Assembly: GCF_002127325.2 (NCBI RefSeq)
Contig: NC_035449.2
Coordinates: 141,814,820-141,878,819 of the forward strand
Source: Helianthus annuus
Lineage: Eukaryota; Streptophyta; Magnoliopsida; Asterales; Asteraceae
Length of the DNA stretch: 64,000 nucleotides
Direction of reading: 5' to 3'
Shown here piece by piece: positions 33,505 through 43,939 of the stretch; position 1 is the stretch's first letter, and each line of letters begins with the position of its first letter. The notes under the pieces were generated by a model that was not told the origin of the DNA, ran no database searches, and saw nothing but the letters and a program-made list of their open reading frames with translations. A program made the position numbers and the translations under genes.

Positions 33505-33860
33505 AAACCCTGAGTTTCATGCGCTACAGGCGGGAGTGTATAAACTCCAAGACTTAGAAAGGTGAAAACCTTTAAACCTTAGAGAGTATGAAAATACCCT
33601 TTCGTGAGAGAGGGTGATCAATCCTCATATACCTTTAGGATTCAGGATATAGCCAACAGTAACGAAATTGTCAGCCACTTTTACATGGACTGGTCCCGCC
33701 ACCTTGAACTATCCCTGAATAACTTGCGCTCCAGGCGGGGTGTTTAAACCCAACTCAGAAGAAAGGTGAATACCTTTAAACCTGTGAAGGGATCAGTATC
33801 CCTTAAACGTGAGAGAGGGGGCCAATCCTCTAATCTTTCGAGTTATCCTGCTGTATCCTG
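33505..33860. repeat. Two copies of a multi-hairpin module, about 200 bp apart
   Basis: Copy A (33505-33655) and copy B (33710-33860) contain the same hairpins in the same order: GGAGT-gtataa-ACTCC versus GGGT-gtttaa-ACCC; AAAGGT-gaaa-ACCTTT versus AAAGGT-gaat-ACCTTT; GTAT-gaaa-ATAC versus GGGAT-cagt-ATCCC; then CCCT...CGTGAGAG-AGGG in both. At least two stem positions change as pairs between copies (A-T to G-C and T-A to G-C). Confidence 0.65.
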
Positions 33861-34022
33861 AAAAATATCTTGCAAAACAATTGTAAACTAAGGTGGGTGT
33901 TAGCTTGGCTAACACCCCTCCGATGCTTAAGTCAGTATTGGGTTACAAAGAACAAATTAAACCAAACATATTTAAAAAAGGTAGAATTCATACCATCTTG
34001 AGTTAGAAATTAAATTCTAAAC

Positions 34023-37000
34023 TCACTTGAAATAGAGCTTAAGGTGTATAGCATTCCAAGACCTCGGTAGCATATCCCCCTCCATATTCTTGAGTCTGTA
34101 TGCTCCTTTCCCTACTTATGATTCAACTTCGTATGGTCCTTCCCATTTTGGAGCTAACTTGCCATCGGCAGGATTAGTAGTATTCTGAAAAGCCTTTCTT
34201 AACACCCAATCTCAAACCTTAAATCTTCTGGTCCTAATGTTCTTGTTATATGCCCTGGATATTCTCTGTTGATATGCTGCCATTCTTAGCCTTGCCGCAT
34301 CTCTCTTCTCATCTATAGTGTCTAAATCCTGACTCAAGGCTTCAGGATTCTGCTCAGGATCACTTAGGGTAGATCTTGCAGTGGGTATCGTCATTTCTGT
34401 CGGAATCATTGCTTCTGCTCCAAATACCAAGGAAAATGGGGTTTGGCCTGTTGCATTCTTTACCGTTGTCCTATCGGCCCATAAAACAAAGGGTAATTCC
34501 TCTGCCCATCTTCCTTTTTTGGCTCCAAGCCTTTTCTTTAAGTTATTGACAATTATCTTGTTTGAGGATTCTGCTTGTCCATTCGCTTGAGGATGTACTG
34601 GAGTAGATGTTACCATTTTGATTCCCCAACTCTTGCAAAAGTCAGTAGTTCTCTTGCTTATAAACTGAGAACCATTGTCACAGATTATTTCGGCTGGTAT
34701 TCCGAATCTGGTCAGGATATTCCTCTTTATGAAGGATACTACTTCTTGGTCTCTAACTTGAACAAATGCTTCCGCTTCGACCCACTTAGAGAAATAGTCC
34801 GTCATTGCTAGCATAAAAACTTTTCCTCCCGGAGCTTTTGGCAGCTTTCCCACTATATCCATACCCTACTTCATAAATGGCCAAGGGGAAACAATAGGAT
34901 ACAATGGTTCAGCAGGTTGATGCAGTATGTTACTATGTCTCTGACATGCGTCACATCTTCGAGCATATTCTGCGGCATCTTTCCTCATTGTTGGCCAATA
35001 ATATCCTGTCCTTAATACTTTTGAGAATAACGACCTGCCCCCAGTATGGTTACCACAATCCCCTTCATGTATATCCTGAAGTACTTCTTTGGCTTCAGGA
35101 TCCTCCAAGCATCTCAAGTATGGTCCTGCAAGAGATTTCTTGTATAAAATATTATTTATAATAGTGAATCGTGATACCTTCATCCTAAATGCTTTAGGAT
35201 TTTCATCTCCGGGGATATGTCCTTCTTTGAGATATCTCATGATTGGGGCCGTCCAGGATTTAGGATCCTCTTCAGGATATACCGCTCCAGGATCCTGAAT
35301 ATCTGCTACTTCTTTATCCTGAGGATTCGTTGCAGGATACAGGATATGTAATATCGGTATTGGGGTCCCTTCTGGTATCCTGATTGATGATCCCAAGTTT
35401 GCCAATGCGTCTGCTTCGGCGTTATCCTCTCTTGGTACCTGTTCAAGTGTAAAAATATCGAAATATCCTGCTAATTTTTTAAGAATACCGAGGTATTCAA
35501 TTAGTTTCTCACCCTTGACTGCATAGGATCCATTAAAATGATTAGTAATTAACAAGGAATCAACATATACTTGCAAATTCTTGATACTCATATTCTTAGC
35601 CAACTCTAATCCTGCAATTAAAGCTTCATATTCTGCCTCATTGTTAGTAGCAGGGAATTCACATCTAACAGCCTGGGGTATTATGTCCCCCTGTGGCGAT
35701 TTTAGTAGTATACCTAAACCTACACCCCTTACATTAGATGCACCATCAGTATATAATATCCAGGATTCTAAGTTTTCTCCTAGTTGTTGCACTTCTAGGT
35801 CTACTTCGTTTTGAATATCACTACTGAAATCAGCCACAAAGTCTGCTAAAGCCTGAGACTTTATTGCATTTCTAGGTTCATATATTAAATCATAGGCACT
35901 TAACTTTACCGACCACTTAGCCATTCTTCCCGACATCTCCGGTTTCCTAAGTACATTCTTAATAGGATAATTAGTTTTAACATGAATCCTATGTGTTTCA
36001 AAATAATGTCTAAGCTTTGTTGATGCCATTACTAGAGCCAGTATTAGTTTTTCTAGGTGAGAATATCTAGTTTCAGCATTTAACAAACTTTTGCTAACAT
36101 AATAAACAGGATACTGCTGACCTTCGTGATCCTTTACGAGTACTGCACTTACTGCATTCCCTGATACTGCCAGATACAGGGATAATGGTTCACCATCCTC
36201 AGGCTTCATCAATAGAGGTGCGGTTGAGAGATACTGCTTCAAATCCTGCAGGGCTGCTTCATGCTTCTCGCCCCATTCAAATTTCTTATTCTTTTTCAGG
36301 ATATCATAGAATTCTTTACACTTTTCCGAGGATCTTGAAACAAACCTATTCAAGGCTGCCACTCGTCCTGTTAACCGTTGAACATCCTTCATATTCGAGG
36401 GTGACTTTATATCCAAGATAGCTTTGATCTGCTCCGGGCTTGCCTCTATCCCTCTTTTTGTCACCATATATCCTAAAAACTTTCCTGCCCCCACTCCAAA
36501 ATGGCACTTTGCAGGATTAAGTTTCATATTGTACTGGTCCAGGATATCGAATGCTCCTTTAATATCCTGAAGATGATCCTCAGCTTTCTTGGATTTGACC
36601 ACCATACCGTCAATGTACACCTCCATGGTGTCCCCCAGTTTGTCTTTAAACATCATGTTCACCAATCTCTGGTACGTTGCACCTGCATTTTTTAAACCGA
36701 AAGGCATAGCAGTATAACAGTAAATACCTGTTGGTGTCATGAAAGCAGTATCCTCCTGGTCCGAAGGTTCCATTTGAATCTGCTGGAATCCTGAGGATGC
36801 ATCCATGAAGGTCAACATTTCATGACCGGCAGTGGCATCCACCATCGAGTCTATATGAGGCAGAGGGAATGGGTCTTTTGGACAAGCTTTGTTCAGGTCT
36901 GTGTAGTCTACACAAACTCTCCACTTCCCATTCTTCTTTTGAACCACTACCACATTTGCTAGCCATCTAGGGAATTTGACTTCTCTAATCATCCAGGACT

Positions 37001-37313
37001 TCAATAATCTTTCAACTTCCTCTTGTATAATTGCATTCCGCTCAGGGGCGAATTTCCTTCTCTTTTGTTGTATAGGCTTGAATGACCTATCAATTCCAAG
37101 CTTGTGAGTAATAATGTCTTTAGATATACCTGTCATGTCCTCATGCTTCCATGCGAATGTTGACATCCTGCATTTCAAAAAGTTAGTTAATTGCTCTTCA
37201 ATATCCTGAGGGATATTGGTCCCTACGAGCACCGAGATATCAGGATTATCCTGATCCAGGATAACTTTCTTCACATCCTGCTCCGGATTCTCCACAATAT
37301 CCTGGGCCCGCAT
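34023..37313 (-). pseudogene. Tat pol: reverse transcriptase, dual RNase H, integrase; inactivated
   Basis: From ATG 37313 the frame encodes RT (WRVCVDYTDLNKACPKDPFPLP, MPFGLKNAGATYQRL). Its catalytic motif reads YIDG instead of YIDD because codon 236 (36606-36608) is Gly, which should abolish polymerase activity. A first RNase H follows, then a second archaeal-type RNase H (WILYTDGASN, NNEAEYEALIAGLELA, DNAEADALANLG), then the zinc-binding and core integrase (HTGGRSLFSKVLRTGYYWP, DNGSQFISKR, HPQANGQAESSN). In-frame stops occur at 34866-34868 (TAG, in a Trp position of related proteins), 34212-34214 (TGA) and 34116-34118 (TAA). The natural end is probably TGA at 34023. This pol would be made only as a gag-pol readthrough or from its own ATG. 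Confidence 0.9.
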
Positions 37314-37316
37314 TTT

Positions 37317-37325
37317 TAATTGCTA
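37317..37325 (-). promoter_or_regulatory. Amber readthrough context between gag-protease and pol
   Basis: The minus strand reads TAG CAA TTA: the gag-protease stop is immediately followed by CAA UUA and then by the pol frame in the same phase, with pol's first ATG 10 nt after the stop codon. UAG-CAR-YYA is the established leaky-stop context of tobamovirus type. Translation by suppression is inference. Confidence 0.7.
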
Positions 37326-39599
37326 TGCTGCACTCGGTTTGGTCGAGGATTTCATTGAGGATGAGTAACATTCTTTCGCCTCTTGCTGATCACTATCGAT
37401 CTTGACAACCCCCCAAGGGGTAGTGATCTTTATGCATTGGTGATATGTCGATGGTACGGCCTTCATATCGTGAATCCACGGTCTTCCTAGGATGATGTTA
37501 TAGCAGGATAGAGAATCCATCACACAGAAACGTTGCATCTCGTTGACTCCTTCAACGTATACTGGCAACTTTATCTCTCCCACTGTGTTTCTAGCATCTC
37601 CGCTGAACCCAACAAGCACGGTAGACTTTGAAGTGATATCCATTGGAGACACATTCATTCTCTTCAGAGTTTCTAGTTGGATTATGTTGACGGAGCTGCC
37701 ATTATCAACCAGTATCCTGCGTACAAAATGGTTAGCCACATATAACGTTATTACCAAAGCATCATGGTGAGGATCCTGGACAGTATCCCTGTCATCTGCA
37801 TCAAAAGTGATCACTTTTTCAGTTGTGAGGGTAGTCATCCTGACAGGTTTGACTCCCCTTTCGGCCTTAGCTTCTTTTGCATGTCTCTTTGCCGCCGAAT
37901 ACGAAGTCCCACAAATGTCGGATCCTCCCGAAATGAAGTGAATTATCTTGGCGTCCGCGGGAGGTGATGCTGCTCGCTCAGGATCCTTCTCAGTATCCTG
38001 ACCTTTATTCTTCTTCCTTCCCAAGAGATCTTTCAGATATCCCTTGCTTAGAAGATAGCTTATTTCTTTCCTTAGAGCAATGCAATCCTCAGTTACATGT
38101 CCGAAATCTTCGTGGAAAGCACACCATATTGACTTATCTTTCCAATCAGCCTTTTGTTGATTCTTTCGAGGCCACCTAGCCTTGTCTCCTAGACCCTGCA
38201 TGGCATACATCAATTCGGGAATGTTAACAGAAAAGCAATATTCAGACAACTCAGGATACTCTTCAGGATCCTCATCTTCGACAGCATTCACTCTCTTGTT
38301 TTCATTTCTACCATATGGCTTAGGCCGATATGACTTGAATGAGGATTCTGACTTCCTGTTAGTTGACTCATAAGTGTTAGATGAGTTCATCCTTTCTTGC
38401 ATCTTCCTGTCATCCTCCAGACGGATATATCTCAAAGCCCTGTTACGAGCCTCGTCGAGATTCCTGCAGGGATTCATTACCAGATCCTGATAAAACTGAG
38501 AATCCTTTTGTAATCCCATCTTGAAAGCTTGCACAGCTGTTGCAACATCAAGATGTGGGATATCCAAGGATTCTCGACTGAATTTGTTCACATAATCCCT
38601 CAAGGATTCCTGAGGCCCTTGAGTTATCCTGTAAAGATCACTGGTTAGTTTCTCAAAACTCCGACTACAAGAAAATTGACTGTTAAATAAATTAACCAAA
38701 TGAGCAAACGAAGTAATAGAGTGAGGAGGAACGTTTAACAGCCATTTTAAGGCTGATCCTGTTAGAGTAGAACCAAATCCCTTGCATAAGCACGCTTCCT
38801 TGAGCTCCGGGGGGATAGGGTTAATCTCCATTCTCTCCCTATATTGAGCAATATGCTCCTCAGGATCCGTAGTTCCGTCGTAAAGCTTCATGTTGGGGGT
38901 TTGAAATCTCTTTGGGATTTCGGCATCACAAATAGGATGTGCAAAACGAGATATCTTATGGCTGTCTTGGGACACTTCCGGGATCGGCTGGACCACCCCA
39001 GGTACACTGGATATCATGTCCTTCAACTTTTGAAGTTCCCTAGTAAGTGCTGATGTCACACCTGTATCCTGCAAAGATCCACTATTGTTAGTAGCATGAG
39101 TATTATTATTATTCGACACGTTACCCGTTGGAGGATTTTGCCCATATCCTGAAACATATCCTGAGCTCCTCATGGTTGACATCCTGACCGAGGAGGGTAT
39201 TTCAGGAGTATGATTCTGAGGAAGATTGGGCACAATATTCCCCCTGTTATCCTCAGTATACACAGCTGAACTAAAGTTCAACGCCCTGGGGTGTAATGGA
39301 GTGACATTATCCTCAGCAGGTCTGCTCGAGCCAGACTTCAGGAGTTGTATTTCCCTTAAAAGCATTTGGTCTGTTTCCTGTTGCTGCATCATTTGTTCCT
39401 GCACACTTCCAAATAAAGTAAGAATTTCATCATTAGAAGCTAGAACAGGAGCAGATTCCTGAACACTGCGGGTAGGGATAATATCCTGAGGTCGTGAAGA
39501 GGCTGGCGTCCTTGGAGGAGGTGGTGGAAGCACCGAACCAGTAGTAGCAGAAGTCATAGCAGACACAGTAGAGGAACTCATGTTTGATCTTGAGGCCAT
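37323..39599 (-). CDS. Tat gag-protease polyprotein
   Basis: 758 residues from ATG 39599, chosen over upstream non-ATG codons because those lie in the primer-binding site and leader. Pro-rich N-terminus (LPPPPPRTPASS), capsid-type retrotransposon gag domain (WLLNVPPHSITSFAHLVNLF, FSRESLDIPHL), degenerate zinc knuckle WCAFHEDFGHVTEDC, then an aspartic protease (ILVDNGSSVNII). It ends at TAG 37323-37325. Gag assembles cytoplasmic particles and the protease matures them. The frame is fully open, in contrast to pol. The protein is rich in Gln-Asp pairs, reflecting the CAGGAT word. Confidence 0.88.
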   Translation of the reverse strand: MASRSNMSSSTVSAMTSATTGSVLPPPPPRTPASSRPQDIIPTRSVQESAPVLASNDEILTLFGSVQEQMMQQQETDQMLLREIQLLKSGSSRPAEDNVTPLHPRALNFSSAVYTEDNRGNIVPNLPQNHTPEIPSSVRMSTMRSSGYVSGYGQNPPTGNVSNNNNTHATNNSGSLQDTGVTSALTRELQKLKDMISSVPGVVQPIPEVSQDSHKISRFAHPICDAEIPKRFQTPNMKLYDGTTDPEEHIAQYRERMEINPIPPELKEACLCKGFGSTLTGSALKWLLNVPPHSITSFAHLVNLFNSQFSCSRSFEKLTSDLYRITQGPQESLRDYVNKFSRESLDIPHLDVATAVQAFKMGLQKDSQFYQDLVMNPCRNLDEARNRALRYIRLEDDRKMQERMNSSNTYESTNRKSESSFKSYRPKPYGRNENKRVNAVEDEDPEEYPELSEYCFSVNIPELMYAMQGLGDKARWPRKNQQKADWKDKSIWCAFHEDFGHVTEDCIALRKEISYLLSKGYLKDLLGRKKNKGQDTEKDPERAASPPADAKIIHFISGGSDICGTSYSAAKRHAKEAKAERGVKPVRMTTLTTEKVITFDADDRDTVQDPHHDALVITLYVANHFVRRILVDNGSSVNIIQLETLKRMNVSPMDITSKSTVLVGFSGDARNTVGEIKLPVYVEGVNEMQRFCVMDSLSCYNIILGRPWIHDMKAVPSTYHQCIKITTPWGVVKIDSDQQEAKECYSSSMKSSTKPSAA

Positions 39600-39683
39600 T
39601 ATGGACAATGTGGCAAAAAGTTTTGAAAATAGAAAACTGATTAGCGATTTCACAAAAATTTTTAGTAAAGAGAGCACCACTTG

Positions 39684-39700
39684 CCCCACGGTGGGTGCCA
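39684..39700 (-). promoter_or_regulatory. Primer-binding site of the Tat element
   Basis: Minus strand TGGCACCCACCGTGGGG starts three bases inside the LTR. It has the TGG start expected for a tRNA 3'-CCA primer. The cognate tRNA was not identified. Confidence 0.65.
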
Positions 39701-39703
39701 AAT

Positions 39704-40436
39704 TGTTTTGGTCAAAAATTACCGAAGCAATTTAGTGATCAAATTAGTTAAGTGAGGTAGTGTGCTAAAAAGTGTGTTAAAAATATGCTGGTTATGTTGT
39801 TTTGAAAAACAGTGTTCAGGATACGGCTCAGGATATTGAGCTGTATCTACGATCAAACAATGAGCAAAAAGTAAAGGGGTTGACACGAGATGTACGAGGA
39901 AAGCCCTTGATCAATCTAGATCACCGGCATAAAACCTCGGGAGCTGACAATCGCAGCTGCCTAGTTCTTCGCTTCAAATATCAGGATACAGTGCAGGATA
40001 TTGACCAGATCGCTAAGTGTTACAATGCTTTGTGTGAGAGTACAAGTTGCGAGAGAACAAGTGTGTAAGTGTAGCTGTGATGTCCTATTCGATCTGGTAT
40101 ACCCACCTATTTATAGTAATCAAATACAAACTGAAATTCCTACAAATACGGGATGCTTCCGAATATTCCATTGTTAACGTTGTAGTCCGGGTAATGCGGC
40201 TTCAACGTCTTCATTTGAACGACCTGGACCGAGTCTCTTGGAGAAAGAGTCTTTGTGAACGTTGGGCACCTGCACGCGTACTCCTGCACACAACACGTTA
40301 GTAATCCTGAGGATACTATTCAGGATATTATAGACATCCTGAATGAGCATCTCGGATATAAGCAGATATCATTTATTCAAGATATAACTCAAGATATTTC
40401 CCAGGATATGAGGAGCTCAGAATTTTACCCATAACA
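39704..40436 (-). repeat. 5' LTR (minus sense) of the Tat element
   Basis: 733 bp, TG...CA, about 98.9% identical to 29972-30717. It contains the same TATA box (about 40106) and eight CAGGAT/ATCCTG words. Confidence 0.95.
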
Positions 40437-41325
40437 GTAACCCCATATGAACTCTGGTACAAAAAGGCACCAAACTTAAGTCATCTTAAAGTTTGAGGTT
40501 GTAGAGCCATTATAAGGTTTACAGAACAAAAAAAATCAGAAACATAGGTGAAAGAGGCATATATTGCTTCTTTATTTGGTATGCTGAACATTCCCATGTT
40601 TAGAGGTTCTATGCCACAGAACCAAATGACTATTTTTTTGTTCACTCTGTGATTGAGTTCAGAGATACTGATTTGGCAACAGGGATAAATTTTCTTCTAT
40701 ACGTAGACTAAAAGACAAGCCTTATAGTTTGAAAGCATCTGTTATAACTGATTTTGGTAGTAACTCTGCTAATACCGAAAATGTACTTGCTACGAGTACT
40801 GAACCTAGAAAAATTACTAAGGTAAGAAAAGCTAAGTCTTTTGTAAATGAATTTCAATTGTACCTAGTTGAAGGATCAAGAGATGTGATTGAACATCAAT
40901 ACCAATATTGTGTCAATATTGAGGAAGATCCAAAGAATTTTAGTGAAGCACTGGCTTTAAAGGATGCTTCTTTCTTGAAAGAAGCTATCCATGGAAACTC
41001 CTAGATTTACCCCTAGATGTAAACCATTAGGGTGAAAATTGATCTTCAAAAGGAAAATGATCTTCAAGAGGAAAATGAAGGTGGATGGTAGTATCGATAA
41101 GTTTAAAGCCAGGTTGATCATTCAAGGCTTTAGATAAAAGGAAGGTATTGATTTTATTTATACTTATGCTCGTGTTGCAAGAATCTTCACCATTAGATTG
41201 TTATTATCACTTGCTGCTATACACAATCTTGTAATTTAACAAATGGATGTGAAAATGCATTCTTGAATGGTGAATTGGATGAAGACATCTGCATGAAATA
41301 CCCTGAAGGATTTGTTATGCCTAGC
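40437..41325 (+). pseudogene. Ty1/copia relic, middle part: end of integrase and start of RT
   Basis: Integrase resumes right after the Tat element with VTPYELWYKKAPNLSHLKV. Later stretches read IDKFKARLIIQGF, YARVARIFTIRLLLSLAAIHN and QMDVKMHS, the N-terminal copia RT, with several stops and frameshifts. It ends at YPEGFVMP-like sequence where an Athila-type LTR begins. Confidence 0.8.
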
Positions 41326-43400
41326 TGATATGCGCAAAATGCAACACATAAATTACACCAAACAAGTCATAAAATTGACCCTTTTTTGGTACTAATGTTG
41401 GAAAAAACACGTTTCTTTGTTTACTTTTAATTTACATGATCAAAAGAGCTTAAACGAATAAAAGGAACAAATTAATAGCAGAAACTAACACAAATACAAA
41501 GAAGAAGGATTGACACGACCTGCCGAACCCTCATCCACATCCAAAACAACAAAATAACAAAAACAGAAGCTTAGGCAAGAGGCCGTGCCCAGTCAAGATT
41601 CCCTGCAGAAAAAGACAACAGCAAAAGACAAACCAACATGGGGTCATGCTAACCCAACACGGGCCGTGGTCAACTCTAAGATATGCAGAATCTATGATAG
41701 TACAACAAGTACACTAACCACGGGGTCATGCCATGACACCAAGGGGTGTGTTGGTACAAGACCTGACATCTCCAGTTAATGAAGGGAGAGAAAGAGAAGA
41801 CCACAGAGCCATGCCAGGAGGGCACGAGGTCGTGCCTGCCCTCTGTTTTCAGATATAAATAGAGGTGCTTGGTTCAAGAGAAAGGCATCCCTTGGCAAAC
41901 CACTTCTCTCACACTTGCCATCAGTCTACCACCACTACAACACCAACACCCACCACCATCATCCGTCTTTCATCTTTTATAGTGTGTAGTAGTCTCGGGA
42001 TCCAAGGTCGATTGTAAGAGTTCTTGTCAAACAAGGGCCACCTCTTCCCAGAGGTACCGGGTTCGAGTCTTGGGAGTGGCATATGTCGCCCAGGGTAAGA
42101 ACTCGGCATGGGGAAGTCACCGCGGAGCTAGCTTGGTCGGGTAGCGGCTCCCGGAGTGAGATCACTCCGGCGGTTGGGAGGACCGTGCACTATCCCCCCC
42201 CTACATCACTTGGTGAAGACAAATCTTTTATGTATTACTTTTGATTCTAATCTTTGTCAACTTTTTAATTGGGTATGTATTAATGACTTTAATAACTAGT
42301 TTTTATATTGAAAGTGAACTTTAGTTGAATATTTCTTCATGTTTCTTTGATTCACTCATTCGTGTCTTTACGGTCTATATAAAGCACGTTAACTACCTGG
42401 AAGGGGGTTAGAATGGTGTTTGGGTAAAGTTCTTGCCTCGTTCATTGTATAGATCATGCGAGGACTTGGTTCAAGCTTATTAGGACTTCCCTTGAGGTAG
42501 ATAGCATCAAATAAGGGAAGTAAGAACGGCTTGAACCCCTTATAAATAAACTACTATTAAAACTTTATCCGGCCTTGCGGGACTGTATCCCTATTGACTC
42601 AGACCAATATGGCCGAGGGTAACGTCGCCTTCACAAGAGGGGCCTACCACTTTTCGCATTAATAACTTATTTAATTATCTTTCAATAATCCGACCTTGCG
42701 GAACTGTATCCATGCTGACTTAGACCAATATGGTTGGGGGTAGCGTCGCCTTCACAAGAGGGGTATGCCACTATAACTAAGATAATCTCTTAAAAAGCCA
42801 AAGTGCGAAAATCATCAAAGGATACATAAAAGAGGAGTTGGAACCAAGTGATTCCTTCTTGTCTATTTGTTTCTCCTTTCATTTACGTTTTTATTTCTAG
42901 ATTATCTTTTTAAAAAACTTTCATAACTTTTATCAAAATTTGGTTAGATTAGACGTTAACGATAAGCCGGTATTAAAACCTCTTGTGTACTTGGACGACA
43001 TCGGTATCTTATCATCACTATACTATGTCTACGATGGGTGCACTTGCCATAACGTGTGTAGAGTGGTAGTATTGTATCGTGTTTTATAAATTTAAAACTT
43101 GATCCACGAGTAAAAAGTGCTTAAAATAAAATCTAAAATTTATACCCACGCTCGACCACGTCAAGTTTTTGGCGCCGTTGCCGGGGACATAAGGTTTTAA
43201 GGAAGCTTAAAATTAACGGTTTAATCAATTTTTATCTTTTTCCTTTTAATTTTTAGGATTTCACTTTGTTTTTGCATTTTCTGCATTTTCCTACAGCTGC
43301 AGCACGGAGCCGTGCTTGCTAAACACGGGGCCGTGCCCTTAACAGCAGCTGGCAAAACTGTTTTAGTCAGACACTAGCTGTGACACGGGGCCGTGTCTCC
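41326..43400 (+). mobile_element. Athila-type LTR with primer site and leader, 3'-truncated
   Basis: The LTR (41326-43163) begins TGATATGCGC and ends CACGTCA. A TATA box ATATAAATAG lies at about 41852. TGGCGCCGTTGCCGGGGA at about 43170-43187 is the primer-binding site common to Athila/Tat elements. A leader follows until copia sequence resumes abruptly at about 43401. No gag, pol or second LTR. A segment of copia RT is also missing at the right junction, so a deletion probably removed the rest. The word CACGGGGCCGTG recurs through LTR and leader. Confidence 0.8.
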
Positions 43401-43939
43401 CTGTGGATGACATGTTGATCTTTGGTACTGATAAATACCAAGTTGATAAAACCAAGCAATTCTTTTCATCTAAGTTTGCCATGAAATATATGCGGAAGGC
43501 AGTAGTGATTATTGGTTTTAGAATTAAATGTGGGAATAATGGTAATTCAATCATTGGAGAAATTTAATTTTCAAGATTGTTCACCAGTTGAAACACCCAT
43601 AGATGCTACTATTAAGCTTTTGTCTCGTAAAGGTGATCCTATTACTCAACTAGGATATTCTAAGGCAATGGAATGTTTGATATATGCTATGATTAACACA
43701 AGGCCTGATATAGCCTAAGTTGTGGAAAAGCTGAGTATATATACTAGTAATCCAAGCACACGTCATTAGCAAGTTGTGAACAAATTGTTCAAGTATGTGA
43801 AAGGAACCATGAACTATGGTTTGTGTTATTAATTATTTCCTCAATCCTAGAAGGGTATTATGATGCAAGTTGGATAACTAACATGGACGATCATTCTTCT
43901 ACAAATGGATGGGTGTTATCTCCTAGACTTTAAAGAAGC
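43401..43939 (+). pseudogene. Ty1/copia relic, later part: RT catalytic region onward
   Basis: Starts inside the RT catalytic motif (VDDMLIFGTDKYQVDKTKQF), then FSSKFAMKYM, an INTRPDIA motif, LFKYVKGTMNYGL and GWVLS near the RNase H region. It has frameshifts and stops throughout. It ends in GAAGC, the target duplication of the LARD-like insertion, and resumes at 55169. Confidence 0.78.

Larger units (their letters stand above)
29972..40436 (-). mobile_element. Young Tat-lineage Ty3/gypsy retrotransposon with an antisense gene
   Basis: Two direct LTRs (746 and 733 bp) flank a minus-strand gag-pol and a plus-strand gene. A perfect 5-bp duplication GTAAC lies outside (29967-29971 and 40437-40441). 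I count eight substitutions and two indels (4 and 9 bp) between the LTRs, about 98.9% identity, so the insertion is recent (inference from LTR divergence). Order in the minus sense: LTR, PBS, gag-protease, amber, RT, two RNase H domains, integrase, structured spacer, antisense gene, polypurine tract, LTR. The second, archaeal-type RNase H and the antisense ORF are known marks of the Tat lineage. It sits in the integrase region of the copia relic. Confidence 0.93.

Noticed and set aside
34116..34868. Idea that the Tat copy was mobilised in trans because its pol is dead
   Set aside because: At about 1% LTR divergence several nonsense changes could have arisen after insertion, so trans-mobilisation cannot be inferred from this copy alone.
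37317..37325. Viral origin of the element because of the tobamovirus-like stop context
   Set aside because: All surrounding domains are Ty3/gypsy; the context is a short motif that can arise independently.
42025..42120. tRNA gene or SINE (GGGTTCGAGTCTTGGG resembles box B)
   Set aside because: No convincing box A, acceptor stem or cloverleaf; it lies inside an LTR and is not supportable as a tRNA.
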